NCBI RefSeq assembly: GCF_018687715.1 | Contig: NC_056765.1 | Span: 32,324,254-32,388,253, forward strand | Length of the DNA: 64,000 nt | Direction of reading: 5' to 3' | Origin: Carya illinoinensis | Taxonomy: Eukaryota > Streptophyta > Magnoliopsida > Fagales > Juglandaceae | Position numbers and translations under genes: made by a program | Part shown: positions 20,601 to 34,900 of the stretch, in pieces | Layout of the letters: every line of letters begins with the position of its first letter | Position numbering within the stretch: the stretch's first letter is position 1 | The notes under the pieces: model-generated | What the model saw: the letters and a program-made list of their open reading frames with translations, nothing else | What the model was told of the DNA's origin: nothing | Database searches by the model: none

Positions 20601-23600
20601 TGCTTGTATCTTTCTTTACCTCCTAGAGTGTCATAATTTTTATTGTTCTACTGTCCTGTGTTGTCTTGAAATCTTAAACTTGAGTTTGTTATAGATGGCT
20701 GTTGTGGGCTTGGTTGGAGGCAAAGCTTAGTTAAGTTATTTAAAGGAAAGACTTTTAGACCTCAGTAGACTAAGTATCACGCCTTCAAAGTCACAGGTTT
20801 ATAATATTTGAAAGTAGACGTAACTTTGGGTCTGACTTCAAAAGAAAATAAGGGGAAAAAAGGATGTAAATTATGCAGGAAAAAGTCTTTAAAAGTAGGA
20901 ATCGTTGGTATCCGCAACTCTGATCTACCAAAATGCCTGATTTTTTTTTTGATCGGTAATAAGAAATTTTATTCCAAGTAAATAGGCATAGCCCAAGTAC
21001 ATAGGAAGTATACAAGAGAATACACCTAAATACAAACTAAAGCAAAACAAAATTAAAGAACAGCATTACAAATATTCATATCCCTCACTAGATTGTTCAC
21101 CCAAAAATTTAAGGTGCTAAAAAAAAATCCCTAAATTCCCCCATAGTGCGTTCACAATCTTGGAAGCACCTCCCGTTTCTCTCAAGCCATAAACACCAAA
21201 ACGAACATGAAGGAATCATCCTCCACTCAGCTTTATTGCCTCCACAACCTGCAGCACCTTCCCAACTAGCCAAGAAATCCACCACATGAAGAGGCATCAC
21301 CCAAGCAATGCCTACCCTTGCGAATAACTCATTCCACAAAACAGTCACCATTTCGCAATGAAGAAACAGGTGGTTAACAGATTCACCATCTTTTTTACAC
21401 ATGAAGCACCAATCCATCACATATAAACCCCTTTTCCTCAAATTATCATTAGTTAAAACTTTCTCCAGCGACACCAGCCAGCAGAAAAATGCAACTTTAC
21501 TGGGCACTCTAGCTTTCCAAATGCATTTTCAGGGGTATGTTTTATTACCATGACTATTTAAAACCTTATAATAGGAATTCACAGAGAATCTGGACTTATT
21601 ATCATTAACCTACAGCATCCTATCCTCCCTGATCAGATCAATCTTTGAATTATAAAGTTTTACATAAAAATCAGCAGCTTCACTCACTTCCCAGTCCTGT
21701 AAATATCTAGAAAATTCCACATTCCAATTCAGCATATGGTTAGAAAACAAGTATGAATCAGCCACAGCAGCCCCTTTATTTTTAGCAATCCTGAAAAGGC
21801 TAGGGAATGCTAATTTAAGGGGTGAATTACCACACCAAACATCATGCCAAAAGAAAATATTAGTCCCGGTCCCCACTTTGAAATTAATATTTTTGACAAA
21901 ATCCCCCCCATCCCATCCGAATGGACTTCCATAATCCCACCCCAAAAACCGCTTTTATTTCATTAGTACACCAATTTTCCCACATCCTTCCATATTTAGC
22001 ATCTACAATCTGTCTCCACAATGCATCTCTCACTGTTGTACCTCCAAAGCCACTTCCCAAGGAGGACTTTATTAAAAAGCTTTAAATTCCGCACACCCAA
22101 ACCTCCAGTAGACACTGGAGTACAAACCTTATTCCAACTCACCAAGTGAAATTTACGTTCCTCCCCAATACCATCCCATAAGAAATTTCTAAAAATCCTC
22201 TCAATTTTTTTGACCACCCCTGCTGGAATAGGGAAAGAGAGAGTTAATAAGTGGGTAAATTAGACAAGGTGCTTTTAATCAAAGTAACTCTACCCCCTTT
22301 GGACAAATATAGTTTTTTTCCAGCCAGCTAGCCTCCTCTCGATCTTCTCAATCACCCCATCCCAAATAGACACAGATTTATGAGGAGCCCCCAAAGGGAA
22401 CCCAAGATATTTCATGGGTAAAGAAGAAACTTTACAGCCCAGAATGTTGGCCAGATCATAAATATTGCTGACTGAACCCACAGGAACAATTTCAGACTTA
22501 GATAAATTAATTCTAAGCCCGGAGACAGCTTCAAAACATAACAATAAAGCTCTTAAAGCACGAAGATGATCCTTGTTAGCATCACTGAAAATTAAAGTAT
22601 CATCCGCAAAGAGAAGGTGAGAAACTGTGATGCTGCCCCTAGAAACATCTCCCACCTTAAAGCCCGACACAAAACCTCCTTCAACTGCCACTTCAATCAT
22701 ATGACTCAAGGCGTCCATGACGACAAAAAGGAAAGGAGATAATGGGTCTCCTTGCCTTAATCCACGAGAGCTGCTGAAAAAGGCAGCCGAAGAACCATTC
22801 ACCAAAATAGAGAACTTGGCCGTCAAAATACAATGTCTTGTCCACGAGCACCATTTCTCCCCAAATCCAAATCTCCCAAGCAAGTAAAGGAGAAAATCCC
22901 AATTGACATGACCAAAAGCCTTTTCCATGTCCAATTTGACTAAAATTTCAGATTGTCCCATCCTTTTTCCACTTTCCAAACACTCATGAGCAACAAATAT
23001 TGAGTCAAGGATTTGTCTTCCCTTCACGAATGCATGTTGGGGCTTTGTTGTAATCTTATCCATAACCACACAAAGGAGGTTAGCTAATACCTTAGAGATG
23101 ATCTTATAAACCCCATTTACCAAGCTAATAGGGCGGAAATCCCTCATTTCTACAGCACCTGCCTTTTTAGGGATGAGAGCTATAAAAGTTTGTGTTAAAA
23201 CTTTTTCAAATTTCCTCAAGGAATGGAATTCATCAAAAACTTTCATAACGTCATCCTTCACAATATCCCGGCAAGCTTGGAAAAATGCCATGAAAAAACC
23301 ATTGGGACCTGGAGCCTTATCCTTAGACATGCCCCTAACTACATCAAGAACTTCATCTTCCTCAAAGGGCCTCTCTAACCAAACTGCTGTAAAATGATCA
23401 ATGGGGTAAAAAACCAGCCCATCTAACTTGGGCCTCCATGAATGTTCTTCACGAAAAATATTCTCATAGAAATTCACAATATTATCTTCAATCTCCCCCT
23501 TATCACAAATCACATTTTCACCAACATGAAGGACTTCGATGGTGTTATTTCTACGTTGTGAATTAGCCATTTTATGGAAGAATTTTGGTACATTTATCTC

Positions 23601-26600
23601 CTTAAGCCATAAAATTCTGGATTTTTGTCTCCATGAAATTCTTCCATAAGCATAAAATTTTCAATATCAGCTAACACCCTTCTCTTCACTAGAAATTGTA
23701 CCCCTCAACTCCTTATCCTCCAAACTGTTCAGCTGTTCCATAAGGAGTAATCTATTGTTTTTAACATTGCCAAAAGTCTCCATATTCCATTTCTTCAAAT
23801 CTTTTTTGAGCTCCTTAAATTTTCCTGCCAAAATAAAGCGGGGAGTGCCATTAAAGTGATAAGAGGCCCACCACCTCATCGAGAAACGGTTATACCTGTC
23901 CAAGGGTGGTAAATGGACTCTCATTAAGAGTACACTATCTAACCTCCCCACGTATTTTCTTTCCTTATTTCCGATATCCGCAAGTGTGGCTTCTCGCATT
24001 GAGAAAACTTTTTGCAATTTTCTTTGGGGAGGAATGGGGGATGAAGCTAAAATCCATCTTGTGGGTTGGGATAAAGTTTGTTCTCCAATTCAATGGGGAG
24101 GTTTGGGAGTGCGTAATGTAAGGGTCTTCAACAAAGCATTATTGGGGAAATGGTTATTGAGGTATCATAGTGAAGGAGAGGGCTTGTGGAGAGAAGTGAT
24201 AAGAGTCTAAGTATGGGAGTCTTCGGGGGGGTTGGTGCTCTAACGAAGTCAAGGGTGCACATGGAGTGGGTTTGTGGAAAAACATAAGAGCTGGTTGGGA
24301 CAGATTTTCTCATTTTTTCAGAGTTACAATTGGCAGCGGCAACAATGTTTTATTTTGGCATGATGTTTGGTGCGGGGACATGGCTCTTAAGCAGGCGTTT
24401 CCTATGCTTTACCAAATCGCATGTGATAAAGAGGTTGTTGTGGCTGATTTATTGATACGCTCTAATGGTGCTGTTCATTGGAATGTGAGATTTTCAAGAG
24501 CGGCTCAAGATTGGGAGCTGGACATGTTGTCTGGTTTTTTTGACTCTCTATATGCTATATCTTTTGGAAATGAGATGAGGGATAGGCTGTTGTGGAAACC
24601 AAGTGGAAATAAAAAATTCTCGGTGCGGTCATTTTATTCGGCTCTTTTGGGCCTATACCATGGTCATAGCTATCCTTGGAAAGCTATTTCCAAAATTGCA
24701 TTCTTTGTCTGGACAACATCTATTGGGTGGATTCTTACCTTGGATAATTTGAGAAAAAGTGGGTTCATTATTTCAGATTGGTGCTATATGTGTAAGTGTG
24801 ATGGGGAATCAGTTGATCATCTCTTATTACATTGTGAAGTGGCCCGGTGCTTATGGTATGAAGTTTTTAATAGGATAGGGGTGGCATGGGTCATGCCTAG
24901 AAGTGTTCGGGATCTTATGTGCTGTTGGAAAGGTATCTGGGGAAATGCTCAAATCGTTGCTGTGTGGAAAATGATACCTCACTACATTATGTGGTGTGTG
25001 TGGTTGGAGAGAAACAAGAGGTGCTTTGAAGATATGGAGCACTCTATGGCTGAACTGAAACGTTTTTTCTACTGTACACTGATTTCCTGGGCTTTGGCCA
25101 TTATTTGTAATACAGATGATCTCCATACTTTGCTTGTAACTCTCACTAGTACTTAGTTGTAACCTGGCATGATCTTTGTATATCTCTAGTGTACTCAGGC
25201 TATGCCTTTTTATGAATAAAATTTACTTTTACCTATCAAAAAAAAAAAAAAAAAAAAAAAGAGGCCCACTACCTTCTCACTCTTTCAACGAAGCCTTCCT
25301 CGTTCAACCACATATTTTCAAATTTAAAGTATCTTTTTCCACTAACAATGCCCCTACAGTCCAACAGAATAGGATAGTGGTCGGAAACTACACGCTGTAA
25401 CCTTTTCTGTTTTAACTCCGGAAAAAGAGCTTCCCAAGATGCAGAAACCAGAAATCTGTCAATACGGGGACCAAGCTCTCCCATTTGTCCAAGTGTAATC
25501 TCCTCCCGCTGTAGGCAAATCAATCAACTGCAGCTCAGAAGTAGCTTTAGAAAAAACCGAGTCTCCTACTCGCTCACAAGGAAACGAGTATTGTTAAAAT
25601 CCCCTCCAAAACACCATGGAAGATCCCACCAACTGCAAAGTCCCGCGATTTCTTCCCACAATAAACTCTTACTAGAATCTGAATCAGGTCCCTAAACACC
25701 AGCAAAAGCCCATTCAACACCATCAACAACATTCTTGAAATGACAAGCCACCAAGTATTCTCCCACATAGTGCTCTACTACCTCCACAACCCTCCTATCC
25801 CACATAACAATAACGCCTCCTAACGCTCCATTAGAGACTAACTCTACCCAGCCCACATGATTACAACTCCATAAATTATGAACCACCGAATGGCTAACAA
25901 CCTTCAATTTAGTTTCTTGGAAACAGTAAATATCAGCCTTCTACTGTCTTAACATATTTTTCACACGAAGATGCTTTCTATAGTCATTCAGCCCTCGAAC
26001 ATTTCATGAAATAATTTTAGGTCTCATGGGATACCATTGACATCTCTTTGCCTTTTTCCTTTAAAAAGCACTCCCACCCTTGGATTTATAATTACTTGAA
26101 CATTCCAATCTTTTAAGCTCCCTCTCCTTCTTAGCAGCAGATTTAGCCATAGCTGGATGCCCAGCCTCAATAGCAATAAGTAGAGCCCTAAATTGCGGTT
26201 TTAAGTAGAGCCTCAATACCAAAACTCCTGATTTTATATCTTAAAACTATTAAAGAGCATCTGTGCAATCAGCATGATTCAAATTATATTGCAAAACCCT
26301 GTGATTTAAATTCTACTGCCTATATACTCTGTTGGTGAAGAATGCTGCAACCAGCCACAAGGTGCTTCACGAAAATATATGACTTTGAACTTTTTTGATC
26401 AGTAAACAAAGAGTTTTATTGATGATATAGGTAGGCATAGCCCTAGTGCACAGGACATATACAAGAGTGGCATCCAAGCATGAGTGTCCAGTGATACAAC
26501 TAGGAACTAAAGATCACTTCCACGACCTTTGTAGGCTAACATTGTAATGAAGCAGCAAAGATCGATTTATACTCTCCTTTTGACTGTATTTTCTTCCTGG

Positions 26601-28933
26601 TTTCTGAAAGAAACAAAAATGTGGTTAATAGTGGTGATATTTTCAGTTTAAGATGATAGTTTGGAGTTTGTAAAGGCTTGTTTTATGGATTCTCTTTGAA
26701 AATTAAGAAATCTTGTATTCAGGTGGTTGTCATCTTAAATAATCGCAGCCAGACAATCAATATAAAAATGTCCTATGCCATTTTGGTTATGAAATATTTA
26801 GGTGGATGTAGCATCCTACTTTTGTTAATGTAATCTTTTTTGAGAAGTAATATAAATTTGATAAACAAATGCAAAAGACTCAATCCAAGTACACAGACAT
26901 ATACAAGAATGTAGGTAGTTGATCTTCAACTGTTAATCTTGAACTGTTATAAAATTGTAATTTTTTTCAATATATCTTAAAAAAGTGAAATGATGATCCA
27001 CCCTTCATTCCTGTCCTACACCCACCCATATAAAAAGGAAGGGGTGGAAGTAATGGAAATCTTGTCCAAGCTTTTTTAGGGGGTACCTGTGATAGGCAAA
27101 TATCTCAACATATTTTAGCTTGCTACAAATGAAGATAATTTGGTCAATTCGTTATGGGGAATATTTTATGTTTGGTTTTTCACCTTATTTACATTTGTTT
27201 TTCACCTTATTTTCATTTCACCTGATTTGTATTAGCCTTCTTTTTTCTGCTTTCTAGAGTGTAGTAGGTATTTCCTTTGTATATGTCCTGTGTAATTGGG
27301 CTTTTGCCTATTCTTGGTAATAAAATTTCTTATTAATTATCAAAAAAAAAAAAAAAAAATTACATTTGTTTGTGTTCACCTGCACACTGAGTTTGTGTTT
27401 TCTGGGTGTCTTATTTTAGTTTCTTTTGTTTTTCTGGCCACAACTACTACAGTAAACTACTTCAATTTTGATTGTCATTAAATGCATCTTTTGAACATGA
27501 ATTTTGTTTAGAGTCTAACATTGTTTTTCTTTATTTTAGAAGTATATGTTATTGGTCTAACAATGTTTCTTCTTCCTCTCTTCATTCCTTGTCTCCCAAA
27601 ATGTATGTCTTGTTTCTCAATCTTTTCACATAATGATATATACACACAGGATGTCCTCAGAAATGGTTGCTTGTATAGCAGTTGAGTCCTTATCAATTCT
27701 AGAGAAGATGCATGCAAGAGGGTATGTGATTGTAATAGTTTTCTCGACTTTGTAAGGTTCGGTAGCCGCTTTTGTTTTTTTTTTAAAAAAAAAAAAATTG
27801 TGTTGGCAATGCTACATCAAATAGCTTTATTTCATGGTCCTTTTATTGGGAAATATTAATCTCCATAATTAGTAATCAGTATCTGTTTGATACTAGTTAT
27901 GTCCATGGTGATGTCAAGCCAGAAAACTTTTTACTTGGGCAGCCGTCTTCACCACAAGAGAAGAAGTTGTTTCTTGTTGACCTTGGATTAGGCGAGTAAA
28001 TTTCATGTAATTTTTACACACTCAAATTAATTTATTCTACACTCATTTTCTTACGTTGTCATTATCAATACATGATTACAGCAACAAAGTGGAGAGATAG
28101 CTCTAATGGACAACATGTTGAATATGATCAACGTCCTGATATGTTTAGGTGAATGAATCTTTTAGTCATCAGGCCACTGGTTTGCAATACATCTATTTTA
28201 CAGCTGGTCTTGATACCTTCTCTTCTCTGTGCAAGAGGAACCGTTCGATATGCTAGTGTTCACGCTCACCTGGGAAGAACTGCTAGTAGAAGAGATGATC
28301 TTGAGTCTCTTGCATATACACTCATCTTTCTCCATCGAGGCAGGTTGCCTTGGCAAGGCTATCAGGTACTAACACATATACCATGGGTTTAGAGTATTTG
28401 TTATTGTCTTTGGAGTTGCTTTTGTGACTGTTTTGAATGCTTTATTTCTGTCCATTTTTCCCTGATAGGGAGATAACAAATCATTTCTAGTTTGCAAAAA
28501 AAAGATGGCAACGTCTCCTGAAATGCTATGCTGCTTCTGCCCGCCACCTCTTAAGCAATTTCTTGAGATTGTGGTGAACATGAAATTTGATGAGGAGCCT
28601 AACTATGCCAAGCTAATATCTTTGTTCGAGGGCTTAATAGGCCCTAATCCGGCTTTAAGGCCAATAAGCACTGATGGTGCTCAAAAGGTAATTTTGGTAA
28701 TATATGAACTTAGGGCTAAATTCTGATTATGTAGTTATTTTCGGAGGTGTTTTATGCAACTGCTGTTGACACGTTTGTCAGGTTGGTCAAAAACGGGGTA
28801 GGTTGAATATTGAGGATGATGATGATGGGCAGCCCAAGAAGAAGGTTCGTTTAGGAGTTCCTGCTACACAGTGGATTTCAGTTTACAATGCTAGGCTACC
28901 AATGAAACAGAGGTAGGTCTGCATTTTGCTTTT

Positions 28934-28991
<58 letters not shown>

Positions 28992-31900
28992 ACAACTAAA
29001 CGCCACCCCTCTGGCAGGAGTAATGCTACAGTCACTTTCGTGTACTCTCTGTGCACTCCACTGATGTGATTGGCTGCATCAATTTTTTTTTAATACACAA
29101 CCAATCACATCAATGGAGTACACAAAAGCGACTGCACATAGATTTTTTGATTGAATAATTATAAAAAAAATTATTAATTGAATAATCAGGTGAAAAGAGA
29201 GCATGGTTTTGGCTGGGTATTGGAATCACATCACTAGCCTAAGCTCGGTTGGTTCTCTTTTCGGAAGTTTTGCTATCTTACCAATAAGTCATTCGATATG
29301 AGCTACTAAATGTGACATCATCATACCTGTCATAACCAAAAAATTCTCTCTAAAATTTTCTCTCCAAAATTTTCTCTCCGTACGCATTGAGAGAAAATTC
29401 TTTTCTTGCGTAAATCACCATTATAGTAACTTCCATGGGGAGTTAAGGTGATGGTTTAAGATACTGGTATTCAATGGGATTTTTGAGAGAACTTGGGATC
29501 GAATCAAAATTGTTTATTCTTGCTAAGGTAGGCAGGCAACTACGTATTATTGAGCGAAAATGGAAGAATGAACAAGAGCTATGGGTAGAAGAAAACACTA
29601 TATAGTGGCTGCGTAAGACACTGGAAGTATGCCTAAGTGGTGAGCAAAAGGAAGTCTACAGCACCATCAGGGAGGGGCATTGACGTTTTCTTGCTCAGAG
29701 ATGTGTCAATGGTAGGGGAAGATTCATTGTGGTGTCAGTGTACCGGGAGGATGGAAAGAAAAGCTCCATTATCATTCCGGAAGGGGAAGGGGGAAGTGGA
29801 TGGAGGAGAATGAGAGATGTGTTGGAGGAGTCCCATGGCACAGGGAGATCGTGTAAAGTGGAGGTCTAATAATCAAAAGAAATTTACCGTAAAGGCATAT
29901 TACAAGATTTTAATCACACAAAATTTCGCACAGGATGATCCTCCGTTCCCTTGGAAGAATATTTGGCAGTCTCGCGTGCCCTCCAAAGTAGCCTTCTTTG
30001 TTTGGAACGCGGCTCTTGGGAAGATCTTGACCACTGATAATTTGAAGAAGAGGGGGTGTGTAATAATGGATTGGTGTTATATGTGCAAAAAGAATGGAGA
30101 GTCGGTGGACCACCTTCTATTACATTGTGAGGTCACAAGGGAGATATGGGACGAGATTTTCCAAAGGGTCGAGGTTGCATGGGTTATGCCTTTGAGGGTG
30201 GTGGATCTGTTGGGGTGCTGGAGAAAGTTACAAGGCAGCCAACAAGTAGCAGCGGTTTGGAAGATGATCCCATTATGTATCATGTGGTGTGTTTGGTCGG
30301 AAAGAAACGCGCGTTGCTTTGAAAATAAGGAACGCAACATGGAGGAGCTAAAGAACTTATGCTTTCAAACTTTAATGCTTTGGTTCTCGGCTATTGTACT
30401 AAATGGGGACAATGTTCATGAGTTTTTATCTTTAATTCCTAGAGCTTAGAATGTATCTAGGTATCTTATGTATACTTCCTGTGTACATGGGTCACGCCTA
30501 ATAATTTTTAAGCAATAAAATTTATCTTTTACTTATCAAAAAAAAAAAAAAAAGGAGTCTGTTATGGAAGGGCAAGGAAGGGCTGCCGGCATGCATGGAG
30601 GTGCTCAGCCATGGAAGAAGGTGGCAGCGTTGAGGTCGTACAAAGAGGCGCTGGTCCAAGACGCAATGGGGGGTGGTGTGGAAAGCTTTGACAGAAGATG
30701 GCCTCGAGCCACTCATGGTGTACATTTTTCAAAAGCTAACAGTGTGGGTGACATAGACATGGGGAGGAAAATAGAAGAGTTGCAGAGACAGGTATGGCTA
30801 TTGCAGTGGGAGATGACTGAAATGAGAAAGGTTGTCGGGCGAAATAAGGTAGGGGATAAAAGTGAGAGGGGCTGGACCAAGAACAGAGGTCCATGGGTAA
30901 AGGAAAGGGGAAGGAAAAAATGGATAATGGGTTTCAATGGAGACAAGTACCTGGGCCGAATATTGGGCCCTAGCCCAAGGCCCAAACATACTCTCAGGCC
31001 CCTTCCGAAAGGGGCTTAGGCCTTCAACGACCAGGCCCCAACCCAAGGCCCACAAGCCTGATTCAGGCTCAACCAACCGGGAGAAGGGATGGGCCACACC
31101 CTCAAGGCCCATCCGAAAGAAGCCTGGGCCCCCAGGCCACGGCCCTTGTGCCGGTACCCAGCCCCTGTGCCGGTACCCAGCCCTGAAAGGCTTATGGCTC
31201 GAGAGAGAACTGAACCTCGTGCTCCATCATCAGAGTAGGTGCGACGGTTGCCTACGCAGGGTATCTCGTCGGAGGTAAGTCAGAAACCGCCGATGAAGAT
31301 GGTGGAGCTCTCCGACGATGGAACGCCTGAGTGGGGTGGCCGGAAATCCTTGATAGAAGTCCTAACTCGGGTGATTCTCTTTTACCGGAAATGGGACAGA
31401 CCTCGTCGACGGGAGGATTGATGACCTTTCTGACAGTGGAGGTGCCGGATAACCACTCCAATACGTGTTTAGAGACTGTTGGGCTGTCGGCAAAAGAGGA
31501 TGGGTATTCGTTGGGCTCTAACAGTGAGGAGTTGGGGTTCACTGATGATGAAATGCTCTTAAGGCATTCTCAGGGTTGTTTAGATATCATTGGGGGTGGA
31601 AGAAGTCTCGTTGGTTGAAGACACTTTTCATAGAGAGGGAGTTCAAGAGACGGATGCAGACCTGAACAGCTTGGTTCCTATACAGATAGCTGAGGAAACG
31701 GGGACAGTGCAAGCTGAAGAGAGTGAGCCAGTCCCTTTAAATTTCTTGAGTCCAGAGCAGCCCAGGATTTCAGATTGGGTCTTTAATACGGTAAAGGATA
31801 TTGAGCATTTGGTGGGATTGAGGTGTGAAGGCTATGAATAGCAGTTTATGGCTCTACTTACAGTAATTGAAATAGGCCATCATCAACATAGGAAAGCAGA

Positions 31901-34900
31901 GTCAAAAAAGTAGAGAGAGCTGAGGAGGTTAAATTGGTCCATGAATTCGGAAGGAAGTGCAAGTAAGGAAATGACCAAAGGGAAGGGTTTGGCATATTCC
32001 AAATGAAACCAAAGGGAAGGCGGACATAGTGTGTTTACAGGAGACAAAGCTGAAACTTATTTGTAGAAAAATGGTGCGAAGTATATGGAGCTACATATAT
32101 GTAGATTGGGTATACTTGGCAGCCAAAGGGGCATCAGGTGGTATTCTAGTGATGTGGGATAGAAGAGTGGTGGAGAAAATAGAGGAGTTTGTAGGAGTAT
32201 ACTTGGTGGCTTGCTCTTTTACAAGCGTGGCAGATGATTTTATGTGGGTTTTTGCAGGCGTATATGGTCCTAACCTAGACCATGAGAGAAGATTGTTATG
32301 AGAAGAATTGGCTGGAGTACATAGCTGGTGGGACCTTCCATGGTGTATAGGTGGAGACTTCAATGTAACTAGATTCCCAACTGAGTGCTTTGGGAATAGA
32401 AGAATGAGGCCAGCTATGACAGAATTTTCAGAGTGCATCTTTGATTTGAATCTAGTGGATTTACCACTAGTGGGGGGTGCATGTACCTGGTCTAATAATC
32501 ATACATGGTCTAGACTAGGCATATTTCTAATCTCACCAGAGTGGGAATGTCATTTCCCAGATGTGTGGCAAAAGAGATTGCCTCGTTTGAGTTCGGATCA
32601 TTGGCCTATTTTGTTGGATTGTGGAGGGGTCTAAAGGAGGCGTAGGTCCTTCAAATTCGAAAATATGTGGTTGAAGGCGGATGGCTTTGAGGAAAAGGTC
32701 AGGCAATGGTGGACTTCATATCAGATACAAGGAACCCCTAGTTTCATTTTTGCGAGTAAATTGAAAGTTCTAAAAAAAGATCTAAAGCTGTGGAACAGAC
32801 AACCTTTTGGAGATATAGGGGAGCGTAAAAAAAGCAAGGAGTTGGAGATCCAAGGTTTGGAAAGAATACAAGAAAACCGGCCCTTAACACAAGAAGAAAT
32901 AGCTGTAAAAAAGGGGTTGGAAGCAGATCTGGAAAGAATAGTAGTTTTTGAAGAGACATCATGGCGTCAGAAGTCAAGAGTGTTATGGTTGAAGGAAGGA
33001 GACCGAAGCACCAAGTTCTTCTACAGAATAGCTAATTCACATAGAAGATACAAGAACAACATTGAGATGCTGAAAAGAGGAGTGGAGTGTCGGGATGAGT
33101 CAGTGATAAACCAGCATGTAGTTGACTTTTTTGAGCAATTACTTTCTGAACAGGTGGGTTGGCGGCCTAAACTGGAAGGGCTTGGTTTTGATTCCATTGA
33201 ACATAATGATGTAGACTGACTGGAGAGGCCTTTTGAGGAGTTGGAGGTTTTTGAAGTTGTGAGGAAAATGGTTAAAGAAAAGGCGCCGGGCCTTGACGGT
33301 TTCTCGATGGGTTTCTTTCAAACTTGTTGGGCTGTATTAAAAGATGACCTCATGAAGGTGTTCCAGGAGTTCTACTTAGCGGGAAAGTTTGAAAAAAGCC
33401 TTAATGCTACTTTTCTCGCACTAATTCCAAAGAAGGTGGGGGCCAAGGAGATTAAGGAGTTTCGGCCTATTAGCTTAGTAAATGGGGTTTACAAGATAGT
33501 TTCCAAGGTGCTAGCGAATCGTCTGAGTGAGGTAGTGGGGAAGCTTATTTCGAAACCTCATAATGCTTTTGTTAAGGATAGACAAATTTTAGATGCGGTT
33601 CTTATTGCGAATGAATGCCTAGATAGTCGGTTGAAAATTGGCGAGGCAGGGATTATATGCAAGCTAGATATGGAGAAGGTGTATGATCATGTCAACTAGG
33701 AGTTCCTTCTTGATCTTTTGGGGAAATGCGGGTTCGGAGAGAGATGGTGTTCATGGATTAGGTGGTGTATATCAATGGTGAAATTCTCCGTCTTGATAAA
33801 CGGAAGCCCAACTGGTTTCTTTCGTAGCACACGAGGCTTAAGACAAGGAGATCCATTATCCCCTTTACTCTTTGTTATTGTGATGGAGGCACTGAGCAGA
33901 ATGTCATCAGCCTTGGTTACGAATGGGTTTCTCACTGGTTTTAAGATTGGCTCTCCGAATAGGGGACTTGTTAATGTATCTCACTTGTTGTTCGCAGATA
34001 CTCTTTTCTTCTGCGAAGCAGATCCTAACCAGATTTGAATTTTGAAGGCCCTTCTCCTTTGTTTTGAAGTAACTTCTGGACTGAAGGTTAATTTGGAAAA
34101 ATCCGAGATGGTGCCTATTAGACGTGTTCGGCATATTAGACAGTTGGCTAGTATATTGGGATGCACGATTGCATCTTTACACATGACTTATCTGGGACTT
34201 CCACTGGGGGTGGCCTCGAGAGCGGCTTCATTATGGGACTCAGTCATTGAGAAAGTGGAAGATAAAAGCGGTGTGGAAGATGATCCCTATATGCATCATG
34301 TGGTGTTTATGGCGAGGGCGCAATGACAGGACGTTCGAGGACAAAGAGAGATCGATGAGGAATTGAAATTTTTTTTTCTTTAGAACTCTTTGTACTTGGA
34401 CCATAGCGGTTGATTTCAATGGTTTGGGGTTACATGAATTCCTTATATCCATTGATCATACTTAGATGTGGTCACTAAACATTGTATCAGGCTTTTGCCT
34501 TCTTTTGATAATATAATTTATTTTACTTATTAAAAAAAAAAATGTGACATCATATATTAGCATTAGTGAGTAAGGGTCAATCGGCTAGTGCTTTTGCCAA
34601 GTGGGCCAATTCATGTAGATGAAACAATTCTCTAGAATCCTTGAATGTGAATGGCATAATGATCACATAGTTCAATATTTCAAGAATTACTTATTGAACA
34701 ATTCAATGTTTTTAATTCTTTTGGGTTGATTTACTGATCAAAAAAATAATTTTTGGGTTGAGTTGGGTGATGCCTAGAAGGTGGTAGATATTTTGGCATA
34801 TTGGAAGGGGTGGTTTGAGAACAAACACACTGAGATATTGTGGAAAGAAATGAACAAGTTTTGAGGATACCCAACGCAACATCGAAGACCTCCAGGCTGT

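Larger units (their letters stand above)
20942..26216 (-). mobile_element. L1-type LINE in kinase intron 5, minus orientation, itself interrupted
   Basis: A poly-T end at 20942-20951 marks the 3' terminus. A 15-bp target-site duplication flanks it (20927-20941 TACCAAAATGCCTGA; 26217-26231 TACCAAAACTCCTGA, two mismatches). Reading on the minus strand it has an endonuclease remnant (25907 to 25269, including NVRGLND upstream and [12 protein letters not shown]), RT (23570 to 22290), and the zinc-binding domain (21507 to 21109). A second LINE (23877-25258) is inserted between endonuclease and RT. Frames are broken by stops and shifts, and ORF1 is missing, so it is dead. Confidence 0.9.
29322..34539 (+). 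mobile_element. Near full-length L1-type LINE in kinase intron 11 (dead, with nested LINE)
   Basis: Flanked by AAATGTGACATCAT at 29308-29321 and 34540-34553, with an A tract at the right end. It starts with pyrimidine-rich 5' UTR repeats (AAAATTTTCTCTCC), then ORF1 (29500-29831 and 30556 to about 31850), endonuclease (32029-32634), RT (32665-34250) and a 3' tail. ORF1 is interrupted by a nested LINE. Stops lie at 32299, 32632, 33217 and 33697. An internal deletion near 34255 removes most of the post-RT region and joins RT directly to the zinc-domain tail. Confidence 0.88.

Noticed and set aside
20700..20941. Possible extra kinase exon after exon 5
   Set aside because: Exon 5 (phase 2) joins exon 6 at 27650 to give the conserved family sequence; no conserved segment is missing.
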